In this document: piece after piece, positions 53,996 through 63,836 of the stretch
Numbering within the stretch: position 1 is the stretch's first letter
Layout: each line of letters begins with the position of its first letter
Source: 40CM-4-68-19 sp036513415
GTDB lineage: Bacteria > Myxococcota > Myxococcia > Myxococcales > 40CM-4-68-19
DNA length: 64,000 nucleotides
Reading direction: 5' to 3'
Assembly (NCBI GenBank): GCA_036513415.1
Contig: DATBZA010000032.1
Coordinates: 14,184 to 78,183, forward strand
Made by a program: the position numbers and the translations under genes
The notes under the pieces: model-generated
Told to the model about the DNA's origin: nothing
Seen by the model: the letters and a program-made list of their open reading frames with translations, nothing else
Databases searched by the model: none

Positions 53996-54604
53996 ATGCG
54001 GAGATCTCTCATTTTGATCGCTCTCGCCGGCCTCGCGGCCTGCGCCACCCCGGGGAAGCGCACCGCCATCGGGGCCGGCGGCGGGGCAGCGGCAGGCGCT
54101 GGCGTGGGCGCAATCGTGGGCGGATGGCAGGGCGCGGTCGTCGGGGCCGCGGTCGGCGGAGTCGCCGGCGGCGCGGTCGGGAACTACCTGGACAAGCAGG
54201 CCCAGGAGCTGAAGGAAGTGGCAGAGACCACGCGCCGGACGAAGGACGGGATCATGGTCGATCTCAAGTCCAAGCTGCTCTTCACCACCGACAGCTCGGT
54301 CCTGAAGCCGGAGGCGGTGGAGTTGGTGGCGAAGCTGGGCGACATCCTCGCGAAGTATCCCGACGATCGCATCCGGATCGCCGGCTACACGGACTCCACC
54401 GGCCCCACCGCGCATAACGAGGAGCTCTCGCTTCGCCGCGCCAAGGCCGTGCGCGACGTGCTGCAGGGCCGCGGCGTCAAGCCGGAGCAGATGCTGGTCG
54501 AGGGCATGGGGCCGGAGCGGCCGGTCGCGAGCAACGCCACCGCGTCCGGGCGGGCTCAGAACCGACGGGTCGAGCTGCACATCGACGTGCCGGGCGCGGC
54601 GTGA
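53996..54604 (+). CDS. OmpA-domain lipoprotein with glycine zipper (Pal/YiaD-like)
   Basis: 202 residues. The lipobox region is LAGLAAC with Cys16. A glycine-zipper segment (about 27-68: GGGAAAGAGVGAIVGG, then AAVGGVAGGAVGNYLD) is followed by an OmpA C-terminal domain (95-200) with IRIAGYTDSTGP and NEELSLRRAKAVRDVL, the peptidoglycan-binding pattern. It should link the outer membrane to peptidoglycan. A strong AAGGAG precedes the ATG. Two perfect palindromes stand in its upstream region. Confidence 0.9.
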   Translation: MRRSLILIALAGLAACATPGKRTAIGAGGGAAAGAGVGAIVGGWQGAVVGAAVGGVAGGAVGNYLDKQAQELKEVAETTRRTKDGIMVDLKSKLLFTTDSSVLKPEAVELVAKLGDILAKYPDDRIRIAGYTDSTGPTAHNEELSLRRAKAVRDVLQGRGVKPEQMLVEGMGPERPVASNATASGRAQNRRVELHIDVPGAA

Positions 54605-54647
54605 CCGGACGCAGGGCGGGCCCCCGGATCGTTGGGGCCCGCTCGCG

Positions 54648-56401
54648 CTACTCGAACATCCGATCGACCGGCACGACCTGCACGTCCGCATCGCCCCGCG
54701 CGCCGAAGGGGAACTTCTCGATCTCCTTGTCGGCTGCGAGCTGGGCAGCGGGCTTCTCCGGCGTCTTGCCGGTGGCGTCGCGCTGGTACTGGATGGGTGT
54801 CGGGTCGCCCGCGAGCACCGTCTTCTTCACCGCGGCCATGTCCTTGCCGGCGAGAACGATCTCCAGCTTCGACGGATCGATCCACTTGCGCCAGGCCGCG
54901 TTCACCTGGTCGGCGGTGACCCTTCGCAACGACGCTCGCCAGGCGCTGAGGAACCCGGGTAGCCTATAGAACTGGTCATCGAGCGCGTAACCTAGCTTCC
55001 GCGCGTCGGTCTGGTCGAAGAGCAGGATGTAGCCGTCGAGGAAGCCCTTCGTCTGCTCCACTTCCTCCGGCGAGAAGGGCTCCTCGCCCAGGGTGCGCTC
55101 CAGCTCACGGAGCGCGGCGCGAACGGCGAACAGGCGGTTGTCGTCCCGCACCGGGCGGAGCCAGATGGTGAACTCCTGTTGCTGCCGGGCGCGTCCTGTC
55201 TGTGCGGCGGCCGCGTCGCCTCCCTCCTGCTCGAAGTGCTCGATGTACGCGTAGTCGCCGTAGTTGAGTCCGCGCGCCTCGCGCAGACGCTGCATCAGGC
55301 GACCGTTGAACTGCCGATGCTCGCCGAACGCGCTCCGGGCGATGGACATCGCCGGCCAGTCGGTATCCTGGTGCGAGAGGTTCCAGGGCGTGCCGATGGA
55401 AATGGCCGTGGAGTCGGAAATCTTCTCGACCAGCAGGAACCGAGGCCGGTGCGGGCGGGCCTCGGGAATCTCGGCGGGCGCGGGCGCCTTCCCGGGAAGC
55501 GACGCGAACGCCCTCGCGAGGTCCTGCCCGAGGCTCGCCGGGTAGCCGCCGGACACGCCCACCGTCAGCCGCTCGCCGGCGAACACGCGCGCCGCGTGCT
55601 GTTGCAATTCCTGAAGGCTCATCGACTTCAGATCGGATGCGTGCCCCAGCGTCAGACGCCCGTAAGGGTGCTCGCGGAACATCAGCTCTTGCAGCGACTC
55701 CTTGCCCAGGTTCTCGTCGTCGCCCTGCCGCAAGCGCTTCTCGACGTCGTTCACGGCCGCATCGCGCAGCCGCCGGAACTCGTCCGGGTCCCAGCGCGGG
55801 CGCACGACGACGTCGCTGACGATGGGGAGGAACTTCGCCAGGTTGTCCCGGTGAACGCGGGCGCGGAAGGTGGTCAGCTCCTTGTCGACGCGGACGTCCA
55901 GCTCGGCGGCGAGGGGGAAGAGGGCCTCGAGCAGTTGCTTGGCGTTCAGCGCCTGGGTACCGCCTTCCGCCATCACGCGCGCGGTGAGGGAGGTGAGTCC
56001 CGCTTTCCCCGGCGGATCGTCGACTGCGCCCGAGCGAAAGCGGAGCTGGATGTTGACGATCGCGTTGTCGTTCGGAGGCATCTCGAACAATGTGGCGCCC
56101 GAGGGCAGCTTAGTGACCAGCGGAACGACCATCGCCCCCGGCTCCGCCCGCGCTGGTGTGCCGCCGTCCGTCCGGCCCGGCCTGACGATGGCCGGCTTGT
56201 GCGGCTCGGCGCCGGGAGGGATCACGCCGCCGTCCGGCGCAACGGCAACTTTTGCTGCGGGAGGCTCCGCCCCGATGGCCCCGGCGGCGGGGAGCAATCC
56301 GGCGTCGCCGTCGTCCGCTGCTCCTTCCTTCCGCACCCGCTCCTGCTGCTGGGCGCAGGCCACCGCCACCGCGAGCGCGAGGGCGACGCCCAGGGCCCGC
56401 C

Positions 56402-56405
<4 letters not shown>
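54648..56405 (-). CDS. M16-family peptidase-like lipoprotein (non-catalytic partner)
   Basis: 585 residues from ATG 56405. The N-terminus MRRALGVALALAVAVAC is a lipoprotein signal (Cys17), followed by an Ala/Pro/Gly-rich linker of about 75 residues. Two M16 domains follow (about 95-300 and 315-520), but no HxxEH zinc motif is present. M16 proteins of this sort commonly form a heterodimer with a catalytic subunit, here surely the upstream gene, with which it shares an ATGA overlap. It is probably tethered to a membrane in the periplasm, where the pair degrades peptides. Confidence 0.88.
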
Positions 56406-57739
<1,334 letters not shown>

Positions 57740-57807
57740 GCGATTCCTCCGAGGGCGGCGCATGGTAGCCGACACCCGCCCAGAATCAAGGAATCAAATG
57801 CTTCATT

Positions 57808-57974
57808 TCAACCGCAGAGCGCGCAGAGCGCGCGGAGACGGAAACAGAGTCTCAGGAATCATTTTTTTGCTTGGGTTTGGTGCCAGACCCCGACCGTCGG
57901 AGCAACTCCGGACGCCGTAATGGCGAGATGATCACCCCCCCAACCTCTGTGGGCTCTGCGCGCTCTGCGGTTGA
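57808..57974 (+). repeat. Palindromic intergenic element, copy D (variant arms)
   Basis: Arms of the second type: TCAACCGCAGAGCGCGCAGA at the left (from 57808) and GCGCTCTGCGGTTGA at the right (to 57974). Pairing is perfect in the outer 22 nt and extends outward by 7 more bases (CTTCATT/AATGAAG). The core shares GGAAAC, TCATTTTTTTG, the hairpin TCGGAGCAACTCCG and GGCGAGATGATCAC with copies B and C. It lies between the 5' end of the M16 operon and the 3' end of the GGDEF gene. Confidence 0.9.
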
Positions 57975-57987
57975 AATGAAGAATTGA

Positions 57988-58896
57988 TCAAGCTTGGAGG
58001 GTGGGTTTTTCGGAGGTGCTCGGCCAGAGGGCGAAGCGGTGCTTGCCGGCGGATTTTGCTTCGTACATGGCGGCGTCGGCGCGGTCGAGGAGAAGCTCGG
58101 CGGAGTCGGGGGAGGCCTCGAACCAGGCCATTCCGATCGAGGCGCCGATGTCCAGGCCCGGATACCGCTCGCCGAGGGAACGGGAGCGGGCGAGGAGGCG
58201 ATGCGCGAGCGGTTCCACCGCGGAGCGCTTGGCGTCGGTGAAGAGGACCGCGAACTCGTCGCCGCCCAGGCGGGAGGCGACGTCGCTGGCCCGGATGGTT
58301 TCGCGGATGGCCTGGGCAACCTGCTTGAGGAATGCGTCGCCCTCGACGTGGCCCTTGTCGTCATTGATCCGCTTGAAGTTGTCGATGTCGATGTAGGCGA
58401 TGCAGACCGGCTGGCGGCTGCGCTTCGCGCGCGCCAGCTCGTCGGCGAGGCGCTCGAGGAAGGCGCGGCGGTTGGGGAGGCCGGTGAGCGGATCGGTGCG
58501 GGAGAGCTTCTCCTCGGCGTCGAGCAGCAGGGAGAGGCGGGCGTTGACGTCCTTCAGGCGGCGCCGATCCTCGCGGATCCGCACCACCATCGCCGCCATG
58601 GCGATCAGCATCGCCAGCCGGGTCATGGAATTCCACATCAGGCTGCGGGTCGGCTCGCCGCGGTGGCCCCAGGCCTCCGCCTCGAACCAGGCGACTCCGG
58701 CGGTGAGCGCAGCGAGCAGCGCCGGGCCGCGGCCGAGCCACCAGGCCGCCCCGAGCACCGGGGCGACGTAGAAGAGGGCGAACGAGACCCAGGGGCCGGT
58801 GACGTAGTCGAGCAGGCCCACCGCGGCGAGGGCCGCGACCACCGCGAGCGCGACCAGTGTACGCAGTATGCCCGGCTTGTCCGGTCGCGACTTCAC
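57988..58896 (-). CDS. Membrane-bound diguanylate cyclase (GGDEF)
   Basis: 302 residues. Three or four membrane segments lie in 1-107. The GGDEF domain (about 125-290) has GGDEF intact at 211-215, DPLTGLPNRRAF at 135-146 and an RxxD inhibitory site (Arg202 to Asp205) five residues before the active site. It should make c-di-GMP and be product-inhibited. GTG start at 58896 behind CGGAG. The signal sensed is unknown. Confidence 0.93.
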   Translation of the reverse strand: MKSRPDKPGILRTLVALAVVAALAAVGLLDYVTGPWVSFALFYVAPVLGAAWWLGRGPALLAALTAGVAWFEAEAWGHRGEPTRSLMWNSMTRLAMLIAMAAMVVRIREDRRRLKDVNARLSLLLDAEEKLSRTDPLTGLPNRRAFLERLADELARAKRSRQPVCIAYIDIDNFKRINDDKGHVEGDAFLKQVAQAIRETIRASDVASRLGGDEFAVLFTDAKRSAVEPLAHRLLARSRSLGERYPGLDIGASIGMAWFEASPDSAELLLDRADAAMYEAKSAGKHRFALWPSTSEKPTLQA

Positions 58897-58923
58897 TGCT
58901 CCGAGCGTAGCGCGCGGGCGGGA

Positions 58924-59736
58924 TCAGGTCACTTTCGCCGCCGTCCAGACCGGGACCTGCCAGAGCGCGTAGCCGCGCGGGTCGCGGACGCAGGCGATCA
59001 TCTCGCGCCAGCGCCGCTCCACTTCCTCGCGCGGGACTTCGGTGTGCTGGACGATGGAGTCGGTATAACCGTCGCGCCAGGCTTCCCAGATGCGCGCGAA
59101 CGTCTCGCGGGGAACGCGCAGCGTGTCGATGACGATGTAATCGACCTTGATGTCGCGCAGGCCAAGGTCGGTGAGATGGGTGAACATCTTGCGGCCGACG
59201 TGGAGGTCGCAGCCGATGGCGGGCCCGTAGCGGTTGGGGATGCGCTGCCAGAACCCGTCCGAGTCCAGCGCGGTGGGGTGGCACCAGAGCATGCCGTAGT
59301 CTTCGGCGATCAGGTGCAGGCGGCCGCCGGGCTTGAGCACGCGCACCATCTCCTGGACCGCGCGGCGCACGTCGGGCAGCGCCTGCAGCACGTGCCGGCT
59401 GATCGCCAGATCGAACTGCGCATCCTTGAGCGAGAGGTGCATCGCGTCGTCGCGCTGGAACCGGACCCGGTCGCCGAAGGGCGCGCTCTTCGCGCGCGCC
59501 CGCTCGAGGTGGGATTCCTCGAGGTCCACGCCGGTGAAGCTGGCCTTCGGGAAGAGGCGCGCGAGCCGGGAGAGGACCTCTCCGGTCCCGCAGCCGACGT
59601 CGAGGACGAGGGCCGGGGACGGATGGCGCTTGAAGACGGGTTCCTCGAAGGGCCAGATGGCCTCGATCTGCGCGGCCAGGTTGCGGACCATCGACTCGTC
59701 CGCCATCTCCTTCGCTTGAGGGCTGCTTGGGTGCAT
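58924..59736 (-). CDS. SAM-dependent methyltransferase (class I)
   Basis: 270 residues. Motif I is VLDVGCGTGEVLSRL, motif II the acidic GVDLEESHLERAR, and motif IV DLAISRHVLQALPDV. It belongs to the small-molecule or UbiE-like Methyltransf_11 class; the substrate is unknown. ATG 59736 is chosen because residues further upstream belong to the neighbouring regulator reading through in another frame. It lies 17 nt after the frameshifted YafY gene. Confidence 0.88.
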   Translation of the reverse strand: MHPSSPQAKEMADESMVRNLAAQIEAIWPFEEPVFKRHPSPALVLDVGCGTGEVLSRLARLFPKASFTGVDLEESHLERARAKSAPFGDRVRFQRDDAMHLSLKDAQFDLAISRHVLQALPDVRRAVQEMVRVLKPGGRLHLIAEDYGMLWCHPTALDSDGFWQRIPNRYGPAIGCDLHVGRKMFTHLTDLGLRDIKVDYIVIDTLRVPRETFARIWEAWRDGYTDSIVQHTEVPREEVERRWREMIACVRDPRGYALWQVPVWTAAKVT

Positions 59737-59753
59737 GGGGCGGCAGCTTAACG

Positions 59754-60480
59754 TCACTTCGCCGCATGCGAATGGGCGTCTTTGATCGCGTGTTCTTCCG
59801 CGGCCATGAGCGCGAGGAAGTCGGCCAGCGTGTGGCCGGGGACCTGGTCGAATCGCTCGCCGGTGATCTGGAGGCCTTCGATGCGGTCGAGGCGGAAGTT
59901 GCGGAAGCCGTTGCGCATCTCGCACCAGGCCGTCAGCGTCCAGCTCTGTCCCCAGTAGGCCAGGCCCAGCGGATGCACCACGCGCTCGCTTCGGGCCTGC
60001 GCCTTGTCGACGTACTGGAATCGCGCCTTGCGCTGCTCGCGGATCGCATGCCGCAGCTCCTCGAGCCCGCTGCGCAGCCGCGCCTTGACGTGGAAGTCCG
60101 GGGCCATCAGGGCCGAATCCGAAAGCCGGGACTTGAGCCGGGGCGGCAGCACCGCCTCGATCTTCTGCAGCGCTTCCTCGGTCCGCGCGGGCAAGCTTCT
60201 TGTCCGCCCAGGCGCGCACGATGCGCGCGCCCAGCACCAGCGCCTCGATTTCCTCCTCGTCGAACATCAGCGGCGGCAGGTCGAAGCTGCGGTCGAGCGC
60301 GTAACCGACGCCCGCCTCGCCCTGGATGGGAACGCCCGAGGAGAGGAGGTCGCGCACGTCACGGTAGACCGTCCGCTCCGACACCTCCAGCGCCTCGGCC
60401 AGCTGGCGGGCGGTGGTGGCCCCCCGCCGGCGTAGCCGCTGGACGATGCGGAAGAGCCTGTCCGCGCGACGCATCGGCAT
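59754..60480 (-). pseudogene. YafY/WYL-family transcriptional regulator with frameshift
   Basis: The 5' part encodes an HTH_11 domain (ADRLFRIVQRLRRRGATTAR and QLAEALEVSERTVYRDVRDL) up to VRAWADKKLAR near 60190. The rest of the protein (TEEALQKIEAVLPPRLKSRL then a WYL-type domain to QVPGHTLADFLALM) is in the next frame, with stop at 59754. A single extra base (or two lost) near 60185-60200 explains it. The whole would be about 240 residues, normal for YafY. It is either a real pseudogene or a sequencing error in a GC run; both halves look otherwise intact. Confidence 0.82.
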
Positions 60481-60530
60481 GTCAGCTTACCGCGAAACAT
60501 TTCCGGACGGCCCGCTCGGGCCGTAGAGCT

Positions 60531-60692
60531 TCACTTGCCGCTCTCGCACTTCTTTCTCAGCTCGCTCACCGTCCTCCAGGCGCGGCCGAGATCCACATTC
60601 GCCTCCAGCACGGCGTTGCGGTAATGGATCACCTCGAGGAACAGTGCGATGACCGCGATCACGAGCGCTGTCTCGAACGCCGTTCGCTTCAT
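60531..60692 (-). CDS. Small single-pass membrane protein (53 residues)
   Basis: ATG 60692 follows AAGGAGAGCGA, an excellent Shine-Dalgarno. MKRTAFETALVIAVIALFLE forms one membrane helix (about 7-24), followed by a charged helical tail ending ELRKKCESGK. A one-pass peptide with a short soluble tail is predicted. Function unknown; no homologue is recognised. Confidence 0.6.
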   Translation of the reverse strand: MKRTAFETALVIAVIALFLEVIHYRNAVLEANVDLGRAWRTVSELRKKCESGK

Positions 60693-60863
60693 TCGCTCTC
60701 CTTGACGCTTCAACGACCCCGAAGCCGGTCGTCAGCAGAGTGTCAATTCCCCGGCGGAGCAAGGGAAAGCCGCGACCATGGTCGGACATCCGGGTCCTCG
60801 CATCAAGTTCGCGAACGGAGGACGCGGCGCTCGAAGGCGCCGCGTTCCTCCTGGGCAGCAGCA

Positions 60864-61238
60864 TCAGTCCGAGGCACCGGCCGCCTTCTCGAACACGCCA
60901 ATCCGCGCGCCCGACGGATCCTGCAGGATCGCGAACCAGCCGACGTCCTTGATCTCGGTGCGCGGTGCCACCACGCTCGCGCCCAGCTTCTGCGCCCGCG
61001 CCACCGTTTGGTCGAGCTTGGGCACGCGGACGTAGGCGAGCCATGCGCTGCGGCCGCCCGGCTCTTGCTGCGGCATCAGCCCCGCAGGAGGCCCTTCCCG
61101 CGTGTCGATCTCCGTGTACACGCCGATGTTTGGCGCCGGAGTGTCCTTCGTTTTCCACCCGAAGAGCTCGGAGTAGAAGGCCTTTACGCGGGTGGCATCG
61201 GTCGAGTGCAGCTCCAGGTACGTGAACGGGTTCGCCAT
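60864..61238 (-). CDS. Glyoxalase/VOC-family protein
   Basis: 124 residues, two beta-alpha-beta-beta-beta modules (MANPFTYLELHSTDATRVKA and on; VGWFAILQDPSGARIGVFEK). The FYSELFGWK and DPSGARIGVFE patterns are those of VOC proteins annotated as glyoxalase/bleomycin-resistance-like. Metal ligands are not complete enough to predict a reaction. ATG behind GAGGAGG. The 170 nt between it and the small membrane protein show no gene. Confidence 0.88.
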   Translation of the reverse strand: MANPFTYLELHSTDATRVKAFYSELFGWKTKDTPAPNIGVYTEIDTREGPPAGLMPQQEPGGRSAWLAYVRVPKLDQTVARAQKLGASVVAPRTEIKDVGWFAILQDPSGARIGVFEKAAGASD

Positions 61239-61373
61239 GTGCGTTCCTCCTCTGGGAATGCACTCTGCACGGGAGCTCCTGACAGCATTGTGTCAGGAGA
61301 GATCAGCCTCGAGTCCAGAGAGCGGCGGCAACTCCGGGCCATTAGAATCGAAGGCGCACAGGAGGATGAGTCC

Positions 61374-61658
61374 ATGAGAATCCGCTCTCGGTCGCTGGTT
61401 GCGGCGTTTTTGGGCACGGCGCTGGTCGCCTGCGCCCACGCGCCGGCGCCCATGGAAGCCCAAGGCGGGCAAAGGACCGCCCCGCCCGCACAAGTCGTCA
61501 CCGGTTCGCATATCCGGCAGCGCGTCGACCCGAGCTCCGGCCTGCCGGCGACGACCTCGCCAGTCCGGACCTACAGCCGCGATCAGATCATCGGGACCGG
61601 CCGGGAGGGCGATCTCGGCGCGGCGCTCAGATCGCTCGACCCAGGTCTGTCCCGCTGA
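61374..61658 (+). CDS. Small lipoprotein with TonB-receptor plug-like segment
   Basis: 94 residues. Lipobox LVAC gives Cys20. After a short linker, residues 41-94 (VVTGSHIRQR, then SPVRTYSRDQIIGTGREGDL and GAALRSLDPGL) resemble the N-terminal plug motif of TonB-dependent receptors, but no barrel follows. ATG behind ACAGGAGGATGA. It may be an envelope protein derived from, or docking like, a receptor plug (inference). Confidence 0.65.
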   Translation: MRIRSRSLVAAFLGTALVACAHAPAPMEAQGGQRTAPPAQVVTGSHIRQRVDPSSGLPATTSPVRTYSRDQIIGTGREGDLGAALRSLDPGLSR

Positions 61659-61688
61659 AGCGCAGGCGGCCCCCGGGCAGCGCAGCAG

Positions 61689-62981
61689 TCAGACGATCTC
61701 GCGGACGGCGCGCAGCGCCGCTTCCACGTCCGCAGGTGAAGTGAGGAGGCTCGGAGAGAGCCGAGCGTAGTTCACTCTGTACGACCTGGGCGTGACGCTC
61801 GCGATGACCTTGCGCTGCTTGAGTGGTTCGACCACCTGACCGGGAGCGACGCCCTCCACCTCGAAGCTGATGATGCCCGCCGACACGTCACCGGACAACG
61901 GCGTGTGCAGCCGCACATGCGGTATCTGCGAAAGGCCGCGCTTGCACTGTTCGTTCAGGTCGCGGATGCGCCGGGCGATCCGCGCCTTGCCGATGGCGAG
62001 GTGGAAGCGGAAAGCCGGCTCGAGCGCCCAGCGATGCTCGAAGGAGTGGAAGCCGCCCGGCGTCATCTGCCCTGCCCTCGGCATGCGGTCCGGGGTTTCG
62101 CCCCGCCACATCCCGTCGAAGGTCGGAACGGTCGGGCCCGTGACCGCCCATCCGGCCGCGTTCGCCCAGATCAGCCCGGTCCCGCGAGGTCCGAAGATCC
62201 ACTTGTGGCAGCCGGCGATGAACACGTCGACACCCAGCGAGGCCGCCGTCTGGTCCTCGACTCCGAACCCGTGGACGCCATCGACGCAGAGGATGGCGCG
62301 GTCCGGCTCGGCGCGCCCGCGATTCGCGGCGGCCACGGCCTGGGCGAACAGCGGCAACGGCGTTTTGACGCCGGTGCTCGAATGCACCCAGGTGACCGCG
62401 ATGACCCTGGTGCGCGGCGTGATGGCCCGCGCCAACTCGGCCGCCATCTGCTCCGGGCTGGCCTCGCTCGATTTCCCGTAGAGCGGGATGCGGCGGACGG
62501 CCGCGTCGCTCCGCGCGGCACGATAGTCCAGCGCCCGGTTGGTGGCGGGATGGTCGTGCGTGGTGCTCAGGATCTCCTGACCCTCGCGCAGCGCAAGCCC
62601 GCCGTAGAAGGTGCCCAGGCCCATGGTGGTGCTGTCGGTCATGGCGAGATCGTCGGGCTGGCAGCCGAAGTACTCGCCGGCAGCGGCGCGCGTGGCCCGC
62701 TCGAGGCGCCCGATGTTCTCCTCGGTGTAGTCGTAAGGATTTTCATCGAGGCCGCGCCGGTGCGCTTCGATGGCCTCCTTCACCGGCGTCGGGTGCGAGG
62801 CGAGGAAGAACATCGACATGTGGACCCATGCCGGGTCCAGGGAGAACTGCCGGCGCACCTTCTCCCAGTCGGAAAGATCGGCAGGCGCCTTGCTGGCCGC
62901 GGCGTCGTGGGCGCGGCACTTCGTGAGTAGCGGCGCAGCGCCGAGGACTGCTGCACGGGCCAGGAATCCGCGACGTCTCAT
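61689..62981 (-). CDS. Tat-exported aminotransferase class V (PLP) protein
   Basis: 430 residues. The N-terminus MRRRGFLARAAVLGAAPLLTK has a twin-arginine-like signal. The fold is class V: Asp234 (CVDGVHGFG) and the PLP Lys260 in AGCHKWIFGPRGTG. It resembles isopenicillin-N epimerase-like and cysteine-desulfurase-like proteins that are exported. The reaction is unknown. ATG behind GGGGAGACC; divergent from the lipoprotein at 63030. Confidence 0.85.
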   Translation of the reverse strand: MRRRGFLARAAVLGAAPLLTKCRAHDAAASKAPADLSDWEKVRRQFSLDPAWVHMSMFFLASHPTPVKEAIEAHRRGLDENPYDYTEENIGRLERATRAAAGEYFGCQPDDLAMTDSTTMGLGTFYGGLALREGQEILSTTHDHPATNRALDYRAARSDAAVRRIPLYGKSSEASPEQMAAELARAITPRTRVIAVTWVHSSTGVKTPLPLFAQAVAAANRGRAEPDRAILCVDGVHGFGVEDQTAASLGVDVFIAGCHKWIFGPRGTGLIWANAAGWAVTGPTVPTFDGMWRGETPDRMPRAGQMTPGGFHSFEHRWALEPAFRFHLAIGKARIARRIRDLNEQCKRGLSQIPHVRLHTPLSGDVSAGIISFEVEGVAPGQVVEPLKQRKVIASVTPRSYRVNYARLSPSLLTSPADVEAALRAVREIV

Positions 62982-63029
62982 GGTCTCCCCTTCGCCCCGC
63001 CATGCTATGCACGTCCGACCAGGGGGCGA

Positions 63030-63446
63030 ATGCAGGCATCGAGCTCGAGGCGCGGTCATGTTCTTCTAGTCGCCGGCCTGGTCGCAATGAACGGCTGCTC
63101 GGCCATCTTCGTTCGTCCGGCGCGTTCGCCGCAAGGCAACGAGGCGCCGAGGTGCACCGAATCCCGCGCTGCGCCGATCGCCGACACCGCCGTCGGCGCG
63201 GCCGCGCTGACGTTCGGCGCGGTCGCGCTCGGTCAGGCGCTTAGCTGCAGTCCGAACTGCGCAGAGAACCTCGGACTGGCTCTGGCGATCATCAGCGGGG
63301 TCGTGCTCCTGGGAACGGCGACGTCGGCCATCTACGGGTTCCAGGAGACCGGGCGATGCCGCGAGGCGGTGAGCGCGTGGTGCTCGTCGCACGATTGCGG
63401 AAGAGAGCCGCTCAACCCGGGGAGCGGCACCTTCCTTCGACCTTGA
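63030..63446 (+). CDS. Predicted lipoprotein with two membrane-like segments, unknown
   Basis: 138 residues. MQASSSRRGHVLLVAGLVAM then NGC at 21-23 gives an atypical lipobox (MNGC), so lipidation is uncertain. Two glycine/alanine-rich hydrophobic stretches (about 53-70 and 80-102) and several Cys near the end (CREAV, WCSSHDC) follow. No family is recognised. ATG behind CAGGGGGCGA. Confidence 0.55.
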   Translation: MQASSSRRGHVLLVAGLVAMNGCSAIFVRPARSPQGNEAPRCTESRAAPIADTAVGAAALTFGAVALGQALSCSPNCAENLGLALAIISGVVLLGTATSAIYGFQETGRCREAVSAWCSSHDCGREPLNPGSGTFLRP

Positions 63447-63490
63447 CTGGCCCGTGCGAGCGCGGCATACAGACGCGCCCGCGAGCCTTT

Positions 63491-63566
63491 GCCCAGGTAG
63501 CTCAGTCGGTAGAGCAGGGGACTGAAAATCCCCGTGTCGGTGGTTCGATTCCGCCCCTGGGCACCA
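63491..63566 (+). tRNA. tRNA-Phe (GAA)
   Basis: 76 nt with encoded CCA. Acceptor GCCCAGG pairs with CCTGGGC, the D arm is GCTCAGTCGGTAGAGC, the anticodon stem GGGGA/TCCCC encloses the loop CTGAAAA (anticodon GAA at 63524-63526), and the T arm is GGTGGTTCGATTCCGCC. All arms close. The following 270 nt up to 63836 contain no recognisable gene, only a small CCGAA-TTCGG hairpin. Confidence 0.97.
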
Positions 63567-63836
63567 ATTCCGCAGGGTTAGCTGTTCCAGCGTGTCCAGC
63601 CTGTCTGGAATTTCCGGCGATTTCGGTTCCAACTGATGCATTAGCGATGCAGTCCGGAAGGGCCGCGCGCGCATAGCCCTGCGCCGGCCGTCATGATTCC
63701 GCCGAGAGTGCGAGGCAGATCGTAGTATCTGCCTATGGCCCATTTCCCTAGGCACCCAAGCGCCGCCTACGCCCGTCCCTACGACACTGCCGAAAGCCTA
63801 TTCGGCTAGAAGACAGCAGCTCGGAGCGCAAGCGGT

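Noticed and set aside
58924..60480. A fused HTH regulator-methyltransferase of 518 residues
   Set aside because: The middle third is out-of-frame translation of the WYL domain. The true layout is a frameshifted regulator followed by a separate methyltransferase with its own ATG.
63567..63836. Additional gene or RNA downstream of tRNA-Phe
   Set aside because: No frame with a credible start and no second cloverleaf; only a short CCGAA/TTCGG hairpin is visible.
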